A stretch of 64,000 nucleotides of DNA from the NCBI GenBank assembly GCA_026874595.1, contig CM049306.1, positions 388,019-452,018 on the forward strand, in the 5' to 3' direction. Both the position numbers and the translations under genes were made by a program. Position 1 is the stretch's first letter; each line of letters begins with the position of its first letter. This DNA is from Sipunculus nudus. Its lineage: Eukaryota; Annelida; Sipuncula; Golfingiida; Sipunculidae. The notes under the pieces were generated by a model that searched no databases, was not told the origin of the DNA, and worked only from the letters and a program-made list of their open reading frames with translations. Shown here in pieces: positions 1-12,464 of this stretch.

Positions 1-484
1 TAAAACGGTCAAAAGTAAGTCAACCGGGACGAAACGCGAACTCGATCTGTAACTGGTCATTATCTGCCCACACACCAAAAATCAGGCCAATATCTGCAGG
101 CATTGCGAAAAAAAGTCCGTACATGTGTATTTGTCATGAAAATTTCTATTTTTCATGAAATTTTCTAAGTTTAGGAGCCATAAAACGGTTAAAAGTAGGT
201 CAACTGGGACGAAACGCGAACTTAATCTGTAACTGGTCATTATCTGCCCACACACCAAAAATCAGGCCAATACCTGCAGGCATTGCGAAAAAAAGTCCGT
301 ACATGTGAATTTGTCATGAAAATTTCTATTTTTCATGAAATTTTCCAAGTTTAGGAGCCGTAAAACGGTCAAAAGTAAGTCAACCGGGACAAAACGCGAA
401 CTCGATCTGTAACTGGTCATTATCTGCCCACACACCAAAAATCAGGCCAATATCTGCTGGCATTGCGAAAAAAAAGTCCGTACA
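1..484. repeat. 180-bp tandem repeat, 2.7 copies
   Basis: Copies begin at 1, 181 and 361 with TAAAACGGTCAAAAGTAAGT, differ by a few substitutions, and the third stops at about 484. The array continues off the left edge. It is followed directly by a GGAC-like stretch and a hairpin (485-565), so it looks like the core repeat of a non-autonomous element of the type seen in bivalve Helentron-related families. Confidence 0.9.
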
Positions 485-565
485 ACTGTTTGATTTCGGA
501 ATGACGGAATGACGGACATGGGTTAAACTATATGCCCCGGCCACTTTGTGGCGGGGGCATAAAAA
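485..565. mobile_element. Terminal hairpin tail of the 180-bp-repeat element
   Basis: A GACGGAATGACGGAC stretch leads into a 14-bp hairpin at 531-561, with arms TATGCCCCGGCCAC and GTGGCGGGGGCATA, one mismatch and a TTT loop, followed by AAAAA. The layout of GGAC-rich run, terminal hairpin and A-run is shared with the unrelated CAAGGG families in this window. The next element is inserted in the A-run. Confidence 0.7.
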
Positions 566-2409
566 CAAGGGACCTATGGGTCACTGTGCTCAGCTGACGT
601 TACCTTGAAGGTAAAAATCTAAAATAATATCTAATGGAGATAAAGTGTAAGAGGAAGAGGTAATAAAGGCCATGGTTGGTTTATATGATTGGTTTGTATT
701 GATGAGCAAGAAATTGTTGCAAAAAATATTTTGTGACCTGACCATGTGTTTCCTAATGTTGAAACTAAAGCATGTGAGCAGTTTGTGAACAAATGATCTG
801 TACTATAACCATGATCATTAATTGGTTTTTTGATTAACTGTTGACATTTCAGTAGTTCACACATTTGTTCAATTGAATCTATTTTTTTGTATAATATATA
901 TTATTAAATATATATATATTTTTTTTATGAAATGTATACAGTTGAAATATAGCTAATTAACAACATAAAACAGGGCAAAAAAAGCCTGTTCTCAAAATCT
1001 GCTGAGGCAGGAAAATAATGAACACATGATTGTATTAAATCCTGATTTTTTTATCACATCAATTATTTTCTAATTTAAGTTTATATTTCTATACATTTCC
1101 ACTTTTACATATATATCTGAATATAAAAGTTGATTCATAATTCTCAATTGTATCATCATAAATCTCAATCTTGACAGATAACACCACATCATGCATACAA
1201 ATGTTTATCTATTTTTTACCACAAAAATATATCTTTTAAATCTGCAAAACAATAAATATCTAAAAAAATACTTGATTTAGACTTCTCAATTTTTAATTGT
1301 GTCTTTATTTATCCATAATGTGCTTCATATTTTATCATAATTTAAGCACACTGATGGGTTCCATTATGATTGGTAAAATCATTTAAAAGAAAAATGATTT
1401 CTTTAAAAAAACTACATTACACAACATTGCATCTTCTGGATTACACCTTGAATTACTTTTTCAAGGAAATTTTTTGCATATCAGAGTGGAAACAGCATTA
1501 CAATTAAGGAGATACAGTGAACACTTGGAGGGTTTGGTTGGGGGGGGGGGGTGATTGGGGTGGTGATATGAGAATAACTGTACACCTGTCACAGCAGGGG
1601 ATCTCCCCCAGTGACTGTAACAAATCAGAAACCCTGGCATAGCTGACTTCCAGTGACCTGGAGTGGGACCCTGCATCTGTAATCAAAGCAAGTGACTACA
1701 GAAATGAAAATCAATAACTAGCTTAATTTTCAAGCTTTTATTTTCAAATTTCAGATTTAGACAAACTAAATATTTATGTTTACATGCTGTGAAAATTAAA
1801 TCAATGGTGCTTACAGGAAAAAAAGTGCCATGGTCAAAGTTGGGCAAAATTTAAGGTACTGATTTTTTTTTATGCTAATAATTTAAAAAATTTACAAAAT
1901 TCAGATCTAATTTTGGGTAAACAATTGAATCTTAATTAAACATAGTTATATACTTGAGAAAATAGACTCTAGTTTCAAAATTTTTCATGTTAATTGAGTT
2001 ATTATTTTTCCTGATTTTTTACAAAGTCCATTATGTTTGGGCCCATAACTTAAAGAATTTATACTTTTCAGTCTTAATTTCTGGCATGTACATAGGAACT
2101 ATATAGAGGAATATTTATGGTAAATATGAGGAAAAACAGATGAGTAGTTTTGATATTAGGCAGTCCTGAAGTGTGAAAATAGGATTTTAATAAAAAATTG
2201 AGGTTTTTCCTTAATTTCTCAAAGGAACGAAGTCGCAAAGACCCAGTTTTCGGCTTGGTAGGAGATCTTAGGGATATCTAACATTATGCTGAATTTTGGA
2301 TTCCTAGGTCTTACAGTTTCAAAACGTGCCACATCTACGGACGGACGGACGGACAGACGGACAATGGACCACGACTATAGCTCAGATGACTTATAGTCAG
2401 CTGAGCTAA
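566..2409 (-). mobile_element. Helentron-like element, CAAGGG family, copy C1
   Basis: The element starts CAAGGGACCTATGGGTC at 566 and ends GAGCTAA at 2409. It has subterminal inverted repeats GCTCAGCTGA (left) and TCAGCTGAGC (right). The right end has a GGAC microsatellite and a 13-bp hairpin at 2379-2407 (arms AGCTCAGATGACT and AGTCAGCTGAGCT, TAT loop). A near-identical copy lies at 37233-39136. The coding strand is taken as minus because a remnant EEP endonuclease reads that way at 631-864. It sits in the A-run of the preceding element's tail. Confidence 0.85.
631..864 (-). pseudogene. EEP endonuclease C-terminal remnant (element C1)
   Basis: This 77-codon minus-strand frame resembles the C-terminal part of the endonuclease/exonuclease/phosphatase domain carried by animal Helentrons and non-LTR elements. 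It shows the CQQLIKKP...DHLFTN...SGHKIFFATI pattern, where an active enzyme would be expected to have S-D-H. The Asp is replaced by Gly, and the rest of the domain is missing, so it is a dead fragment. The same remnant occurs at 37299-37532 and, more eroded, at 62886-63131. The family assignment is by pattern, without a database search. Confidence 0.55.
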
Positions 2410-2420
2410 AAATTATGCAG

Positions 2421-2668
2421 GACTAGAAAGAAGAGTTTACCAGAATATGTCTGTATATTAATAACTGAACTGTAGGACATAAATAACCATATGTGGGATT
2501 GGAAAGAAGAGTTTACCAGAATATGTCTGTATATTAATAACAGAACTGTAGGACATAAATAACCTTATGAGGGATTGGAAAGAAGAGTTTTCCAGAATAT
2601 GTCTGTATATAAATAACAGAACTGTAGGACATAAATAACCTTATGAGGGATTGGAAAGAAGAGTTTTC
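2421..2668. repeat. 76-bp tandem repeat, about 3.3 copies
   Basis: Units starting at 2421, 2497, 2573 and 2649 share GAAAGAAGAGTTTACCAG and GGACATAAATAACC. Related single-copy sequence occurs at about 51360-51420, so it belongs to a dispersed element. The flank to 2800 is AT-rich and resembles 51410-51520. Confidence 0.85.
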
Positions 2669-3630
2669 CTAGTTTTAATGTTTAAACTGTATATGCCCCA
2701 CTAAGTATCAGACTAAGCTGTAGTCTCTCATTCTCAACAAGAACCGCAAGGGTCTTACATTCATTCTGTGCACAACAGTGCATAATGTGTAACAAATGAA
2801 CAAGAGACCCATGGGTCACTGTGCAGGCTGAAGTTTATATACATAGGATTTTCACTTAATTCAACAATGCTTACAGGATAAAATAGTTCATTCACAATTA
2901 CTTAATATTTAAAAAAGAACAGACAGACTGATTGTCAAAAAAAGCTGATAATTTATTAAGTTTCAATTTTTTATTCAACTTGTTTATTATATCAAATTGT
3001 TTTAAAGTTTAAAATCTGCAATATTACACAACTCACTTTACTAGCTTAAATCCATGCACATATACCATATGAAAGTTTTTTCAACAGTGCTTATAGGAAA
3101 AATTCCATAGTTAATATATATTTAATGATAAAGAAGAGATGATGGACAGACAGAGCTGATAACTTTATGTTCCATTCTCTTGAGGCAAAAATATGTTTCA
3201 ATTGGGTCTTAATTTTTTTTCTAATCCAATCATTTTTTAAATTAAATATTTACACATTTGCAATAAAAACTAATGTCCAAGTGCACAGGTGCAAAGGAAT
3301 CAATAGCAGCAGGAGGGGGGATTCACAACACTTCTGCATATACAAACAGGGCAAACAAAGCCTGATCTCCAATTCTGCTGAGACAGGGGAATAAAGAAAA
3401 AATGTTGGTATCAGATCTTCATTTTTTTATCATATTAATTTTTTTTTATTTTAAGTTAATATTTCTATACATTTCCAATATAACATATACATATATATCT
3501 GAATATAAAAGTTGATTCATAATTCTTAATCGCATCATCATAAATCTCAATCTTGTCAGATATATACCACATCATGCATACAAATTTATATCTATTTTTT
3601 ACCACATAAATATATCTTTTAAATCTGCAA

Positions 3631-6600
3631 CAAATACAGGCCTAATGCAAAACCTGTGCAAAGTTTGGGAGTATTAATGGAGATTATTTTTAAAATTTAA
3701 TATTGATCCTCTTATGTCCTGCATATCTACCTAAGTCATTATGATTTCAGCAAAATGGACGTTTCGCACCTGCAGGTTTCAGACTAGGACATTTTAAAAC
3801 TAGAATACGGGTAGTGACAAGCGACTATGTGTATCCGCTGAAATCAGAGTGGGATGGGTGAAATGAGGCATGGATTGAGTGGCAAGGGGAAATAGAGTAA
3901 GGTGTGTTGCATATTAGAATGGATGTCTGCAGCTGAAATGTGTATGTAGGTTGCACCACCTACCACAAAATCAAGAAAGCTGTCAAAGTTGTATACATTT
4001 GCAAAAAGTCAAACCACTGCTGAGATATGAGTGATTTTATCCCACAGCAGACAAACAGATGGGCGCTGTGCAAAAATGGTTGCAGGTGGTGCCATCAGTT
4101 TTGCATATGAAAAAAAAAGAGCTATGTGAGATCTACACACATGCAAAATTTTGGCCAAATCAGTCAAACGGTTCCCGAGATATGAGCCTGGATGTTTGCA
4201 GCGTAAACATAAATTTAGTTGGTGCCACCTGCCACAAAATCCAGAAAGCTATCCAAGATATATAAACCTGCAAAATTTTAGGCTGATAAGTCAAACCACT
4301 GCCGAGATCCCATGGCAGACAAACTGACAGACGCTGTGCAAAAATGGTTGCAGGTGGCACCACCAGTTTTGCCTATGATAAAGAGCTATGAGTGATCTAT
4401 ACACATGCAAAATTTTGGCCCAAATGGTTCCCAAGATATTAGCTTGGATGTCTGCAGCATAAACGTGAATGTAGGTGGTGCCACCTGTCATAAAATCAAA
4501 CAAGGCCTACAGGCCTAATGCGAACCTGTGCAGTGAGATTACACCTGGTATAATGCTTCAATGCTGGACCATTACTTTTTAAGAACGTGTAACATGTATA
4601 TGAACAATGCAAGTACTAAACACTAGAACAAGAAACAATTAATCAAACATCACTGCTGCAATTCTGGCATGGGTGCACACAACACAAAAACTAGAATATG
4701 GGTAGTCAACAAGTGACTATGTGTATCCGCCAAAATCAGAGTAGGAAAGGTGAAGTGAGTGAGGCATGGATTGAGTGGCAAGGGGAAATAGAGTGAGGTG
4801 TGTTGCATAATAGCCTGGATGTCTGCAGCCGAAATGTGTATGTAGGTTGCGCCACCTACCACAAAATCCAGAAAGCTGTCAGCTGATGTATAAACATGCA
4901 AAATTTTAGGCAGATAAGTCAAACCACTGCCGAGATATGAGTGATTTTATCCCAAGGCAGATGAACAGATGGATGCTGTGCAAAAATGGTTGCAGGTGGC
5001 ACCACCAGTTTTAGTGTATGTTATAAAGCTCTTCAAGGGCTACATTTGTGCAAAATTTTTAGCCTTATCGGTCAAACGCTTCCCGAGATATGTGGGTTTA
5101 TGTGTGGAAACAGACGCACAAATGGACGCTGGGCAGAGAGGAAAGGTCAGAGGTCAACCAAAAATGAAGGCGCAGCAGTCAACATTTGACCGGTCATAAT
5201 TCTGAATTTTAAAAAATTCAGCCAAGTGATTATGGAGGAGTTCTCCGGAAACCTATGCGGCGATGGCAGCAGTGTCGGCGTCCAACTGAAAACACAGTAT
5301 CCGCAAAACTCTGTTTTGGCGGATACAATGATTGTTGCTGGCACCACCAGTCTTATATACAATGAAGAGATATATACATATGCCCAATGTCAGACTGATA
5401 TGTCAAACCCCTCCTGTGAAATAAGCAGGGACATACACTGCGCAAAAATTATTGTAGGTGGCGCCACCAGTCGTACACTATAAAGCTACCCGATATGTAT
5501 AAACATACCCAATTTTAGGCTGATGTATCAAATTCCTCTGTAGAAATAAGCAGGCGCTTACACTGCAAAAGTCAATGTAGGTGGCACCACCTGTCTTGTA
5601 AATGAGAATACCATCAAAGACACATAGACAGGTGTCAGTCCAATACATCAAACTTCCCCAGAGTTTGATGCACTGGGCTGACAAGGCTTAGTTCAGTAAG
5701 GCAGTTGCCCCCCGAGTGACCTGTGACAAATTGCTGCCTCAAGCTACTGCACTGAGTGAACTCTTGACCTGCACCTGGCTAGACTGAGTGAACTTTTGAC
5801 CCGTACCTGGCTGCACTGATTGAACTCTTGACCTGTTACATAATCTGACACAGTTGGCAGTCTGCCAAAGCTATAAATAGATTCAGGCTGAACTTCGGTG
5901 CCAAATATGATGCAGTGAGCAGTCTGACAAAGCTATAAATAGAATGCAGCTACTGCACTGAGTGAACTCTTGATCTATACCTTGCTGCACTTCTTCAAAT
6001 CCTGGCACTGTGCCAAAACTATTTATAGAGCTGACATCATCATGACTAATGGCCAACATCAAGGTACTGGCAATCTGCCAATGGTAAACCAAGTGCTGCC
6101 ATCTATACACAAAAGTGGTCCCTACTTGAATTTACTTTCCCAATACAAAATGCTTTTCAGCTGACTTTTTATAAAAAAAGAAATCAGGAATAAATGCAAA
6201 AAATTATTACGGATGCATACTGAATGCAAAATTAAAATACAGATATATATCATTGATGGCAAATTCTTGAATTAAGTTGAGTAAGGATACCAATAATTTA
6301 TAATCCATGTACAGATGTCTTTATATAGCCACAGAGAGCTGAACATCCATGATTGTAACATTGCCTGGTATGATGAATAACTTAAATCATAAATCTAAAT
6401 TTTTTAAAAGCTTTTAAAAATTCTTTCTTGTCAATATTAACCAAATATAACCTGAAATCTAAATGTCTAGTGGCATGATGTAATAGATGCTGGTAAACTG
6501 GTGCCAGGCTAGATGTAACAGCATCACACAGCTAACATATATGGTTAAATGACTCAATTCAATCTCCATAATACAGCCAAAAATCGTTCATGTGGAACCA

Positions 6601-9204
6601 TTAATGACAATTATTATAAGAATTATTGTAGGGATTATTCTTGTTAAATATTTAACAAACTGGCTTCAGTGGCATCAGTCAAAAAACGTTTCGCAAGTTT
6701 ATAACTCATATAGGAAGATACAGCAAACTGGCTAAGTTCAGCTTCACGTAACTCAGCCAAAAAGCACTGAACCAAAACCATTTGAACAAACTTGAATTAT
6801 CAACATCTGAGGATAATTAATGTGTGAGATTTAAGAATTTGGCCCAGTGGTTTTTGAGAAGAAGATCTTTGAAGCCACTTAGCTAACATGGGCTGTTATG
6901 GCATATGACTAAGTTCAGCTTCCCATAACTTTGCCAAAAGTCACTGAAAAGAGACCATTTGAACAAACTTCAGAAAGCACTACCCTAGGATCAATATTAA
7001 ACATTTTGGGCATATGGTTTCAGAGAAGAAGATTTTTGTAGCCCTCAGTGTGATACAGGCACTAATGACCCCGTACAAAAAAGGCCGATGCAGGTGGCTC
7101 CACCATTACCTCAATGTCAGATATGACCTATGTGATCAACATTGGCATAAAATTTGGTGATGATAGCTCCAGCCGTTTCTGAGATTTAAATTTTAATATG
7201 CTTTTTTGCACAGTTAACAAAGTTCAACCTCCTGTAACTCGGCCAAAAATCTCCGAACTGGAACCATTCAAATAACCTTGAGAAAGATTGTTCCAGGGAT
7301 CATTTCCGTGAAATGCTGGATAATTTGGCCAGACAGTTTCGGAGAAGAAGATTTTTAAAGCTTTTTTAGCTTTTTTCCTATAAAATCTAAGAAAATGCAG
7401 TTAGAAAAAAATAAACATAATCCAATATAGTTTTTTAGACGACTGATTATTTGTAAAAAATTTGGTGATGCTAGCTCCTGCCGTTTTTGAGATAGCTATG
7501 GTTAACGTACAGACGACGCATGACGCCGCACCATCGCATAAGCTCACAGGTTCACTAAAAAGCTGTCCAGGATGTATACAAAATTTCAGGTGGATAAGTC
7601 CAACCAATGCAGAGATATGAGTGATTTTATCCCAAGGCAGATGAACAGATGGACACCATGCAAAAATGGTTGCAGGTGGCGCCATCATTTTTTATGTAAG
7701 ATATAAAGCTATCCTAGAGCTACATTTGTGCAATTTTTTTTCCTGATCGGTCAAACGGTTCCCAAGATATGTAGGTTAATGTGTCAAAACAGATGCACAG
7801 ATGGACGTACTGGAGAGAGAAAAGGTCACAGGTCAACGCAAAATATTTTGGCACCAGTTCACATGTGACCCGATAACCGTGTTAAGTTTCAGAAAAATCT
7901 TTCCAGTGGTCTCAGAGTTCTATTCCGGAAACGAATGCCGCGGCGGCAGAACCCGGTCAAAAACAGTGTCAACAAAACTTTGTTTTGGCACATACAACTA
8001 GGATGAATCAGCCAGGATATTTTGTTCTTTTTGCCAGGATTATTGGGACAGATGAACGGAAATATGGCAGCATGGTTTTGAATGAGAACATTTTTTAATG
8101 TTTTTAGCTTCTTCCCTATAAAATCTAGAAAAATGCAGTAAGCCAAGAAATAAGCAAATTCCAATAGAATTTTTTAGATGACAATTTTTTTGCAAAAAAT
8201 TTGGTGATGCTAGCTCCTGCCTTTTTTGAGATAGCTATGACGCACAACAGACGATGCCACACCATTGCATAAGCTCACAGATTGGCTAAAAATGCAAACC
8301 AAGTTTTTTCAAACAGTTGAAAGGTATAGATCCATTAGTTCTAATCTGGGAATTCTGCCTCTAGACAATGTGTCTAGCGACTAGATGCTGTGTTTAGACA
8401 TCTTTTGTCTAGACACCAGACAGAGCCAGGTCAGTTGCCATTGAGATGTATGGATCCCCACCTGGTTGTACTGAGTGACCTCTTGACTTGGCTGCTGAAA
8501 CTCAACATGTTGTCAAATCTGTTTTAAAACACAGAAAGCCTTTTTCAATTTGCTACACTGCTTTTTAAAGCTGCATTTACCCAATCTATTTTTATGAAAC
8601 TGGCAGAACCCTACCATAGAATAATTCTTGTAAAGTTTAAACTGATCAGCTTAACAGTTTCATCATAAAACAGTGTATAAGCTAAAAGTCTAAAATTACA
8701 TTTTCGCTTGTAAAAAACAGATCAATGTAGGTGGCACCACCAATATGTCCATTTCAGATATGACATATGCAACAAATATTGACATAAAATTTGGTGATGA
8801 TAGCTCTAGCTGTTTCTGAGATTTTAATTTTAGTGTGCTTTTTTGGACAGATGACCAAGTTCAACCTCCTGTAACTCAACCAATATTCTTCGAACTGGAA
8901 CCATTCAAACAAACTTAAGATAGATTGTTCCAGGGATCATTTCTGTGAAATATTGGACAATTTTGCTGGACAGTTTTGGAGAAGAAGATTTTTAAAGCTT
9001 TTTTAGCTTTTTCCCTATAAAATCACAGAAAACTCAGTTAGAAAAAAAATTAACAACTTCCGATAGAGTTTTTCAGATGACTGTTTATTTGCAAAAAAAT
9101 TGGTGATACTAGCTCCAGCAATTTTTGAGATAGCTATGGTTAACATTCAGACAACGCACAACGCACAACGCTGCATCATCGCTTAAGCTCACAGGTTCGC
9201 TGAA
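3631..9204. mobile_element. F-family element (CAAGGCCTACAGGCC type), outer copy F1
   Basis: F elements open CAAGGCCTACAGGCCTAATG and close CTCACAGGTTCGCTAA. The subterminal inverted repeats AACCTGTG and CACAGGTT sit at the two ends. In F1 the left end is diverged (CAAATACAGGCCTAATGC). The interior has about 275-bp repeat modules with the palindrome GGTGGCGCCACC and its one-base variants. The flanks join to give the C1-like sequence, so the insertion is precise. A second F copy is nested inside at 4501-7557, and a further 3' end at about 8290 suggests a 5'-truncated third copy. Confidence 0.7.
4501..7557. mobile_element. F-family element nested inside F1
   Basis: The copy opens CAAGGCCTACAGGCCTAATG at 4501 and closes CACAGGTTCACTAA at 7557. 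Removing it rejoins 'cataaaatcaa' to 'agctgtccaggatg', which is the uninterrupted order found in the related modules near 56711 and 57270. It is therefore a clean insertion into its own family. It contains the GGTGGC(G/A/T)CCACC palindrome modules and short CACTGAGTGAACTCTTGACC repeats at about 5700-6000. Confidence 0.75.
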
Positions 9205-10580
9205 AAAATTTATTCAGATTTGATAATTGTGCCCTTATTCATCCATTATTTGCTTCATATTTAATAAATTTATGCATACTGATGGGTTTAATTACATCTG
9301 AATTGGTTGAAATCATTTAAAAGAAAACTGATTTCTTAAAAATTGCTACATTAACACAATATGGCATCTTCTGGATTACTCCTAGAAATACTTTTTCAAG
9401 GAAAATTTTGTATATTGGAGTGGAAACAGTATTACAATTAAGGAAATGCAGTGCAAACAACATCAATTACTGCATAACACTTGATAGGTAGGTTGGCGGG
9501 GGGGGGGGGGGGGGAGGAATATGAGATTAACAGTACACCTGTCACAGATTACTGTAACAAATCAGGAACCCTGGCGTAGATGACCTTCAGTGACAAGGAA
9601 TGGGCTGCCTGCATCTGGACAAAAGCAAGTGACTATAATAAAGCCTCAAGAAAAAATTCATTAACTGGCCTAATTTTCAAGCTTCTATATTCAAATTTCA
9701 GATTTAAACAAATTAAATACTTATGTTTACATGCTGTGAAAATTAAATCAACACTACTCACAGGAAGAAAATGTGCCATGGTCAAAGTTGGGCAACATTT
9801 AAGGTATTGATATTATTTTTATGCTAATAACTTAAAAAATTTACAAAATGCAGATCTAATTTTGGATATACAATTGAATCTTATTTAAACAAGTTTAAAT
9901 ACTTGGAAAAAAGTCTATAGCTTCAAAAATTTTAATGTTAAGTGAGTAAATTTGTTCCCTGATTTTTTACAAAGTCCATTATGTTCGGGCCCATAACTTT
10001 CTGAAATTACTTTCCGGACTTAATTTCTGGCATGTATATAGGAAATATATAGGAGAATACTTCTGGTAAATATTAAGAAAATCAGGTAAGTGGTTTTGAT
10101 ATAAGGCAGTCCTGAAGTGTGATAATAGGTTTTTAATGGAAATTTGAGGTTGTTCCTTAATTCCTCGAAGGAACGAAATCGCAGTGACCCAGTTTTCGGT
10201 TTGGTAGGAGACCAGGTGGCACCACCAGTCTGCAGGAACTAATGAAACACTCCATGATCAATATGCATGCAAATAATCACGGTGATCAATGCATTAGTTG
10301 TTCAGATACTTGAGCTTTTGTATCAAATTTTCCATTATTCTGCGGGGGGGGGGGGGGGGGACTTCTGAGCCCCATAGCTCAAAGGATGTGGTAACAGAGA
10401 CTTAATTCCAGGTTTCCCAGGAGATTTTTCATGGACTTCTCCGGATGTCAAATTAGAAGATTCCAGCAGTTATGATTTGCGCCCTGTCAACAGACAAACG
10501 ACCGGATGGCTGGCAGCCGGACGGCCGATGGACAAAGAGTGATTGGTAAGGCTCAGATGAATTACAGTCAGCTGAGCTAA

Positions 10581-10913
10581 AAATGCTACATTCACACAAC
10601 ATGGCTTCTTCTGGATTACTCCTTAAATTACTTTTTCAAGAAAGATTAGAATATTGGCGTGGAAACAGCATTACAATTAATGAAAATACAATGCAAAAAA
10701 TAATAATTACTGAATAATCCTTGATGGTAAGGGTTTGCAGGGGGTGGAGGGGGGTGGAGTTGATATGAGAATAACTGTACACCTATTACAGCAGGGGAGA
10801 TCACCCAGTGACTGGTAAAAAATCAGGAAACCTGGCACAGCTAACTTCCAGTGACCAGTAGTGGCCTACCTGCATCTGGACAAAGCAAGTGACTACAATA
10901 GAGCCTCAAGAAA
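10581..10913. mobile_element. Orphan fragment of a C-type element
   Basis: This stretch resembles 1400-1700, 9335-9660 and 38080-38420 (CTACATT...TCTTCTGGATTAC, a G-rich run, then GACTACAATAGAGCCTCAAG). Its left neighbour is the end of a different element and its right neighbour starts at 10914, so it is a fragment of an older copy cut by both. Confidence 0.6.
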
Positions 10914-11521
10914 CAAGGGACCAATGGGTCATGGCACTCAGCTTTTATTTATGATAATAAAATATTGTAATGAAACGGCATTTGTAGGATCGTTTCTGTA
11001 GAAAACACTTGTGCATTAACTTAGTTAACTTTGCACATTTTAGGGAAAGAAGGTCGACTTGTAGTGTCACCGTCATATATTTATGGCATTTTGAATGTAC
11101 TGAATTATGAGTTTGTGACTGATGATTGGTCACTATTCTAGTATGTGTGGGACTAGTAGGCGTTGTGAGCACATGTGCACATGTCAAAGTGTCAGCTGGG
11201 TGATGCCGCTAGAGTATATGTATTATGGGGATTTAACGCTTGTACCGCATGTAACAAGGGAACTGTTATATTTTTCTTACCTTTATACGGCAGAAATGAC
11301 CATACCTTAGCGGTAAAATAACAGGAGTTAGGTAAATTCCACAGATCTAACCGAGTAAAACTTGTTTATGTTTGAAGCTCAGCGCCGATGTGAAATAGTG
11401 TAATAGTCATGCGTGCTGACCCAGTTGCGGGAAACTGTGTTATCTCGCGTTAGCAATGCTTGGCAACAGGGCCCTATAAAAGGCCAGGCCGTGCGCCTAT
11501 TTGTGGCATTTTCTTGGTCTG

Positions 11522-12464
11522 TGTCACAGGGACTTTTGTCACATATGATGAAAAGGGCCACGTTAGTTTAATTGCAATATCTGAGATGTTGTACTATGTA
11601 AAATCTGTAAGGAATATTGTTCTAAGCAAGTGGGTGTACTGAAGTGTAACTGAATATAGTAATTAGCCATGGCGAAGGACCATATGTGACAGAGGTGTTA
11701 TAACCAATTTATTCCTTGTTGGTAAATGTTCGAAAGTGTACATTAGATTTTTGTAATTTTGAATCTGTCTATAAATGGTTAATTACCTGTAGGTATAATT
11801 AGCAATTCAATGAAAGCCAAAGCATGTTCAAAGAGGATGACACTTAGGTCAGAACTAATTAGCAGTTCAGGTAAAGGCAATGAATCTTATAAAGAAAATC
11901 ACACCTTTGTGTGTAGTGCCAGTCAGGGTGAGAGATGTTCACACATATGCTATTGGAATTAAATGAAGCATCCTAGTTGATTAGTTATCAAAGAAATAAT
12001 GACCAGTTTAATATGTTTATAAGGACTGGAAATCCAGTGATAGGGGGAGAGATAGGAGACAGAGATGTGCATCCTGTGCATCTCTGTCCACCCTTGTAGG
12101 ACATTGCAGGCATGTGGCACACTAAGGTGTTTTTGGCTTCATCCTTGGAATAATATTTAAGTAAGTTATGGACTTCCATCTCAACTTATATCAGCAGAAG
12201 TAATGACCATTGATGTTATCCAAGAGCTGCCTACTAAGATTGTTATGTTCATTTACGTATCTTTGAAACTGTGATGTTCGGCTGGTAGATGTAAGCTAAG
12301 CCTACAGCAGGAATCTGTAATTTAATGTCAACAGGAACCAGTCTCTGACTTGTTCAACGTGAAGCTGTAAGTGTGATGTTCAACAGAATAAATTGTGTTA
12401 AAGTTCAAGGACTTACTCCTTAAAGTCACCAAGATAATATAGCAACAATATATGCCATGTTACA
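11522..12464 (+). repeat. Left LTR
   Basis: The 943-bp repeat runs from TGTCACAGGG to ATGTTACA. It contains a TATAAA at 11770-11775 and an AATAAA at 12387-12392, in promoter-then-poly(A) order. It pairs with the split right LTR at 13702-14076 plus 20612-21157. Confidence 0.9.

Larger units (their letters stand above)
2801..10580 (-). mobile_element. CAAGGG-family element hosting nested F elements
   Basis: The left end at 2801 reads CAAGAGACCCATGGGTCACT, and the right end at 10580 reads AGTCAGCTGAGCTAA after a GGAC-like run. The body between 2801 and 3630 and after 9205 resembles element C1 in the same order, which shows that 3631-9204 is an insertion in it. Part of the right end (about 10206-10580) matches another segment at 47395-47740 and, inverted, 63421 onwards, so the copy may be composite. 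A poly-G run lies at about 9497-9513. Confidence 0.6.
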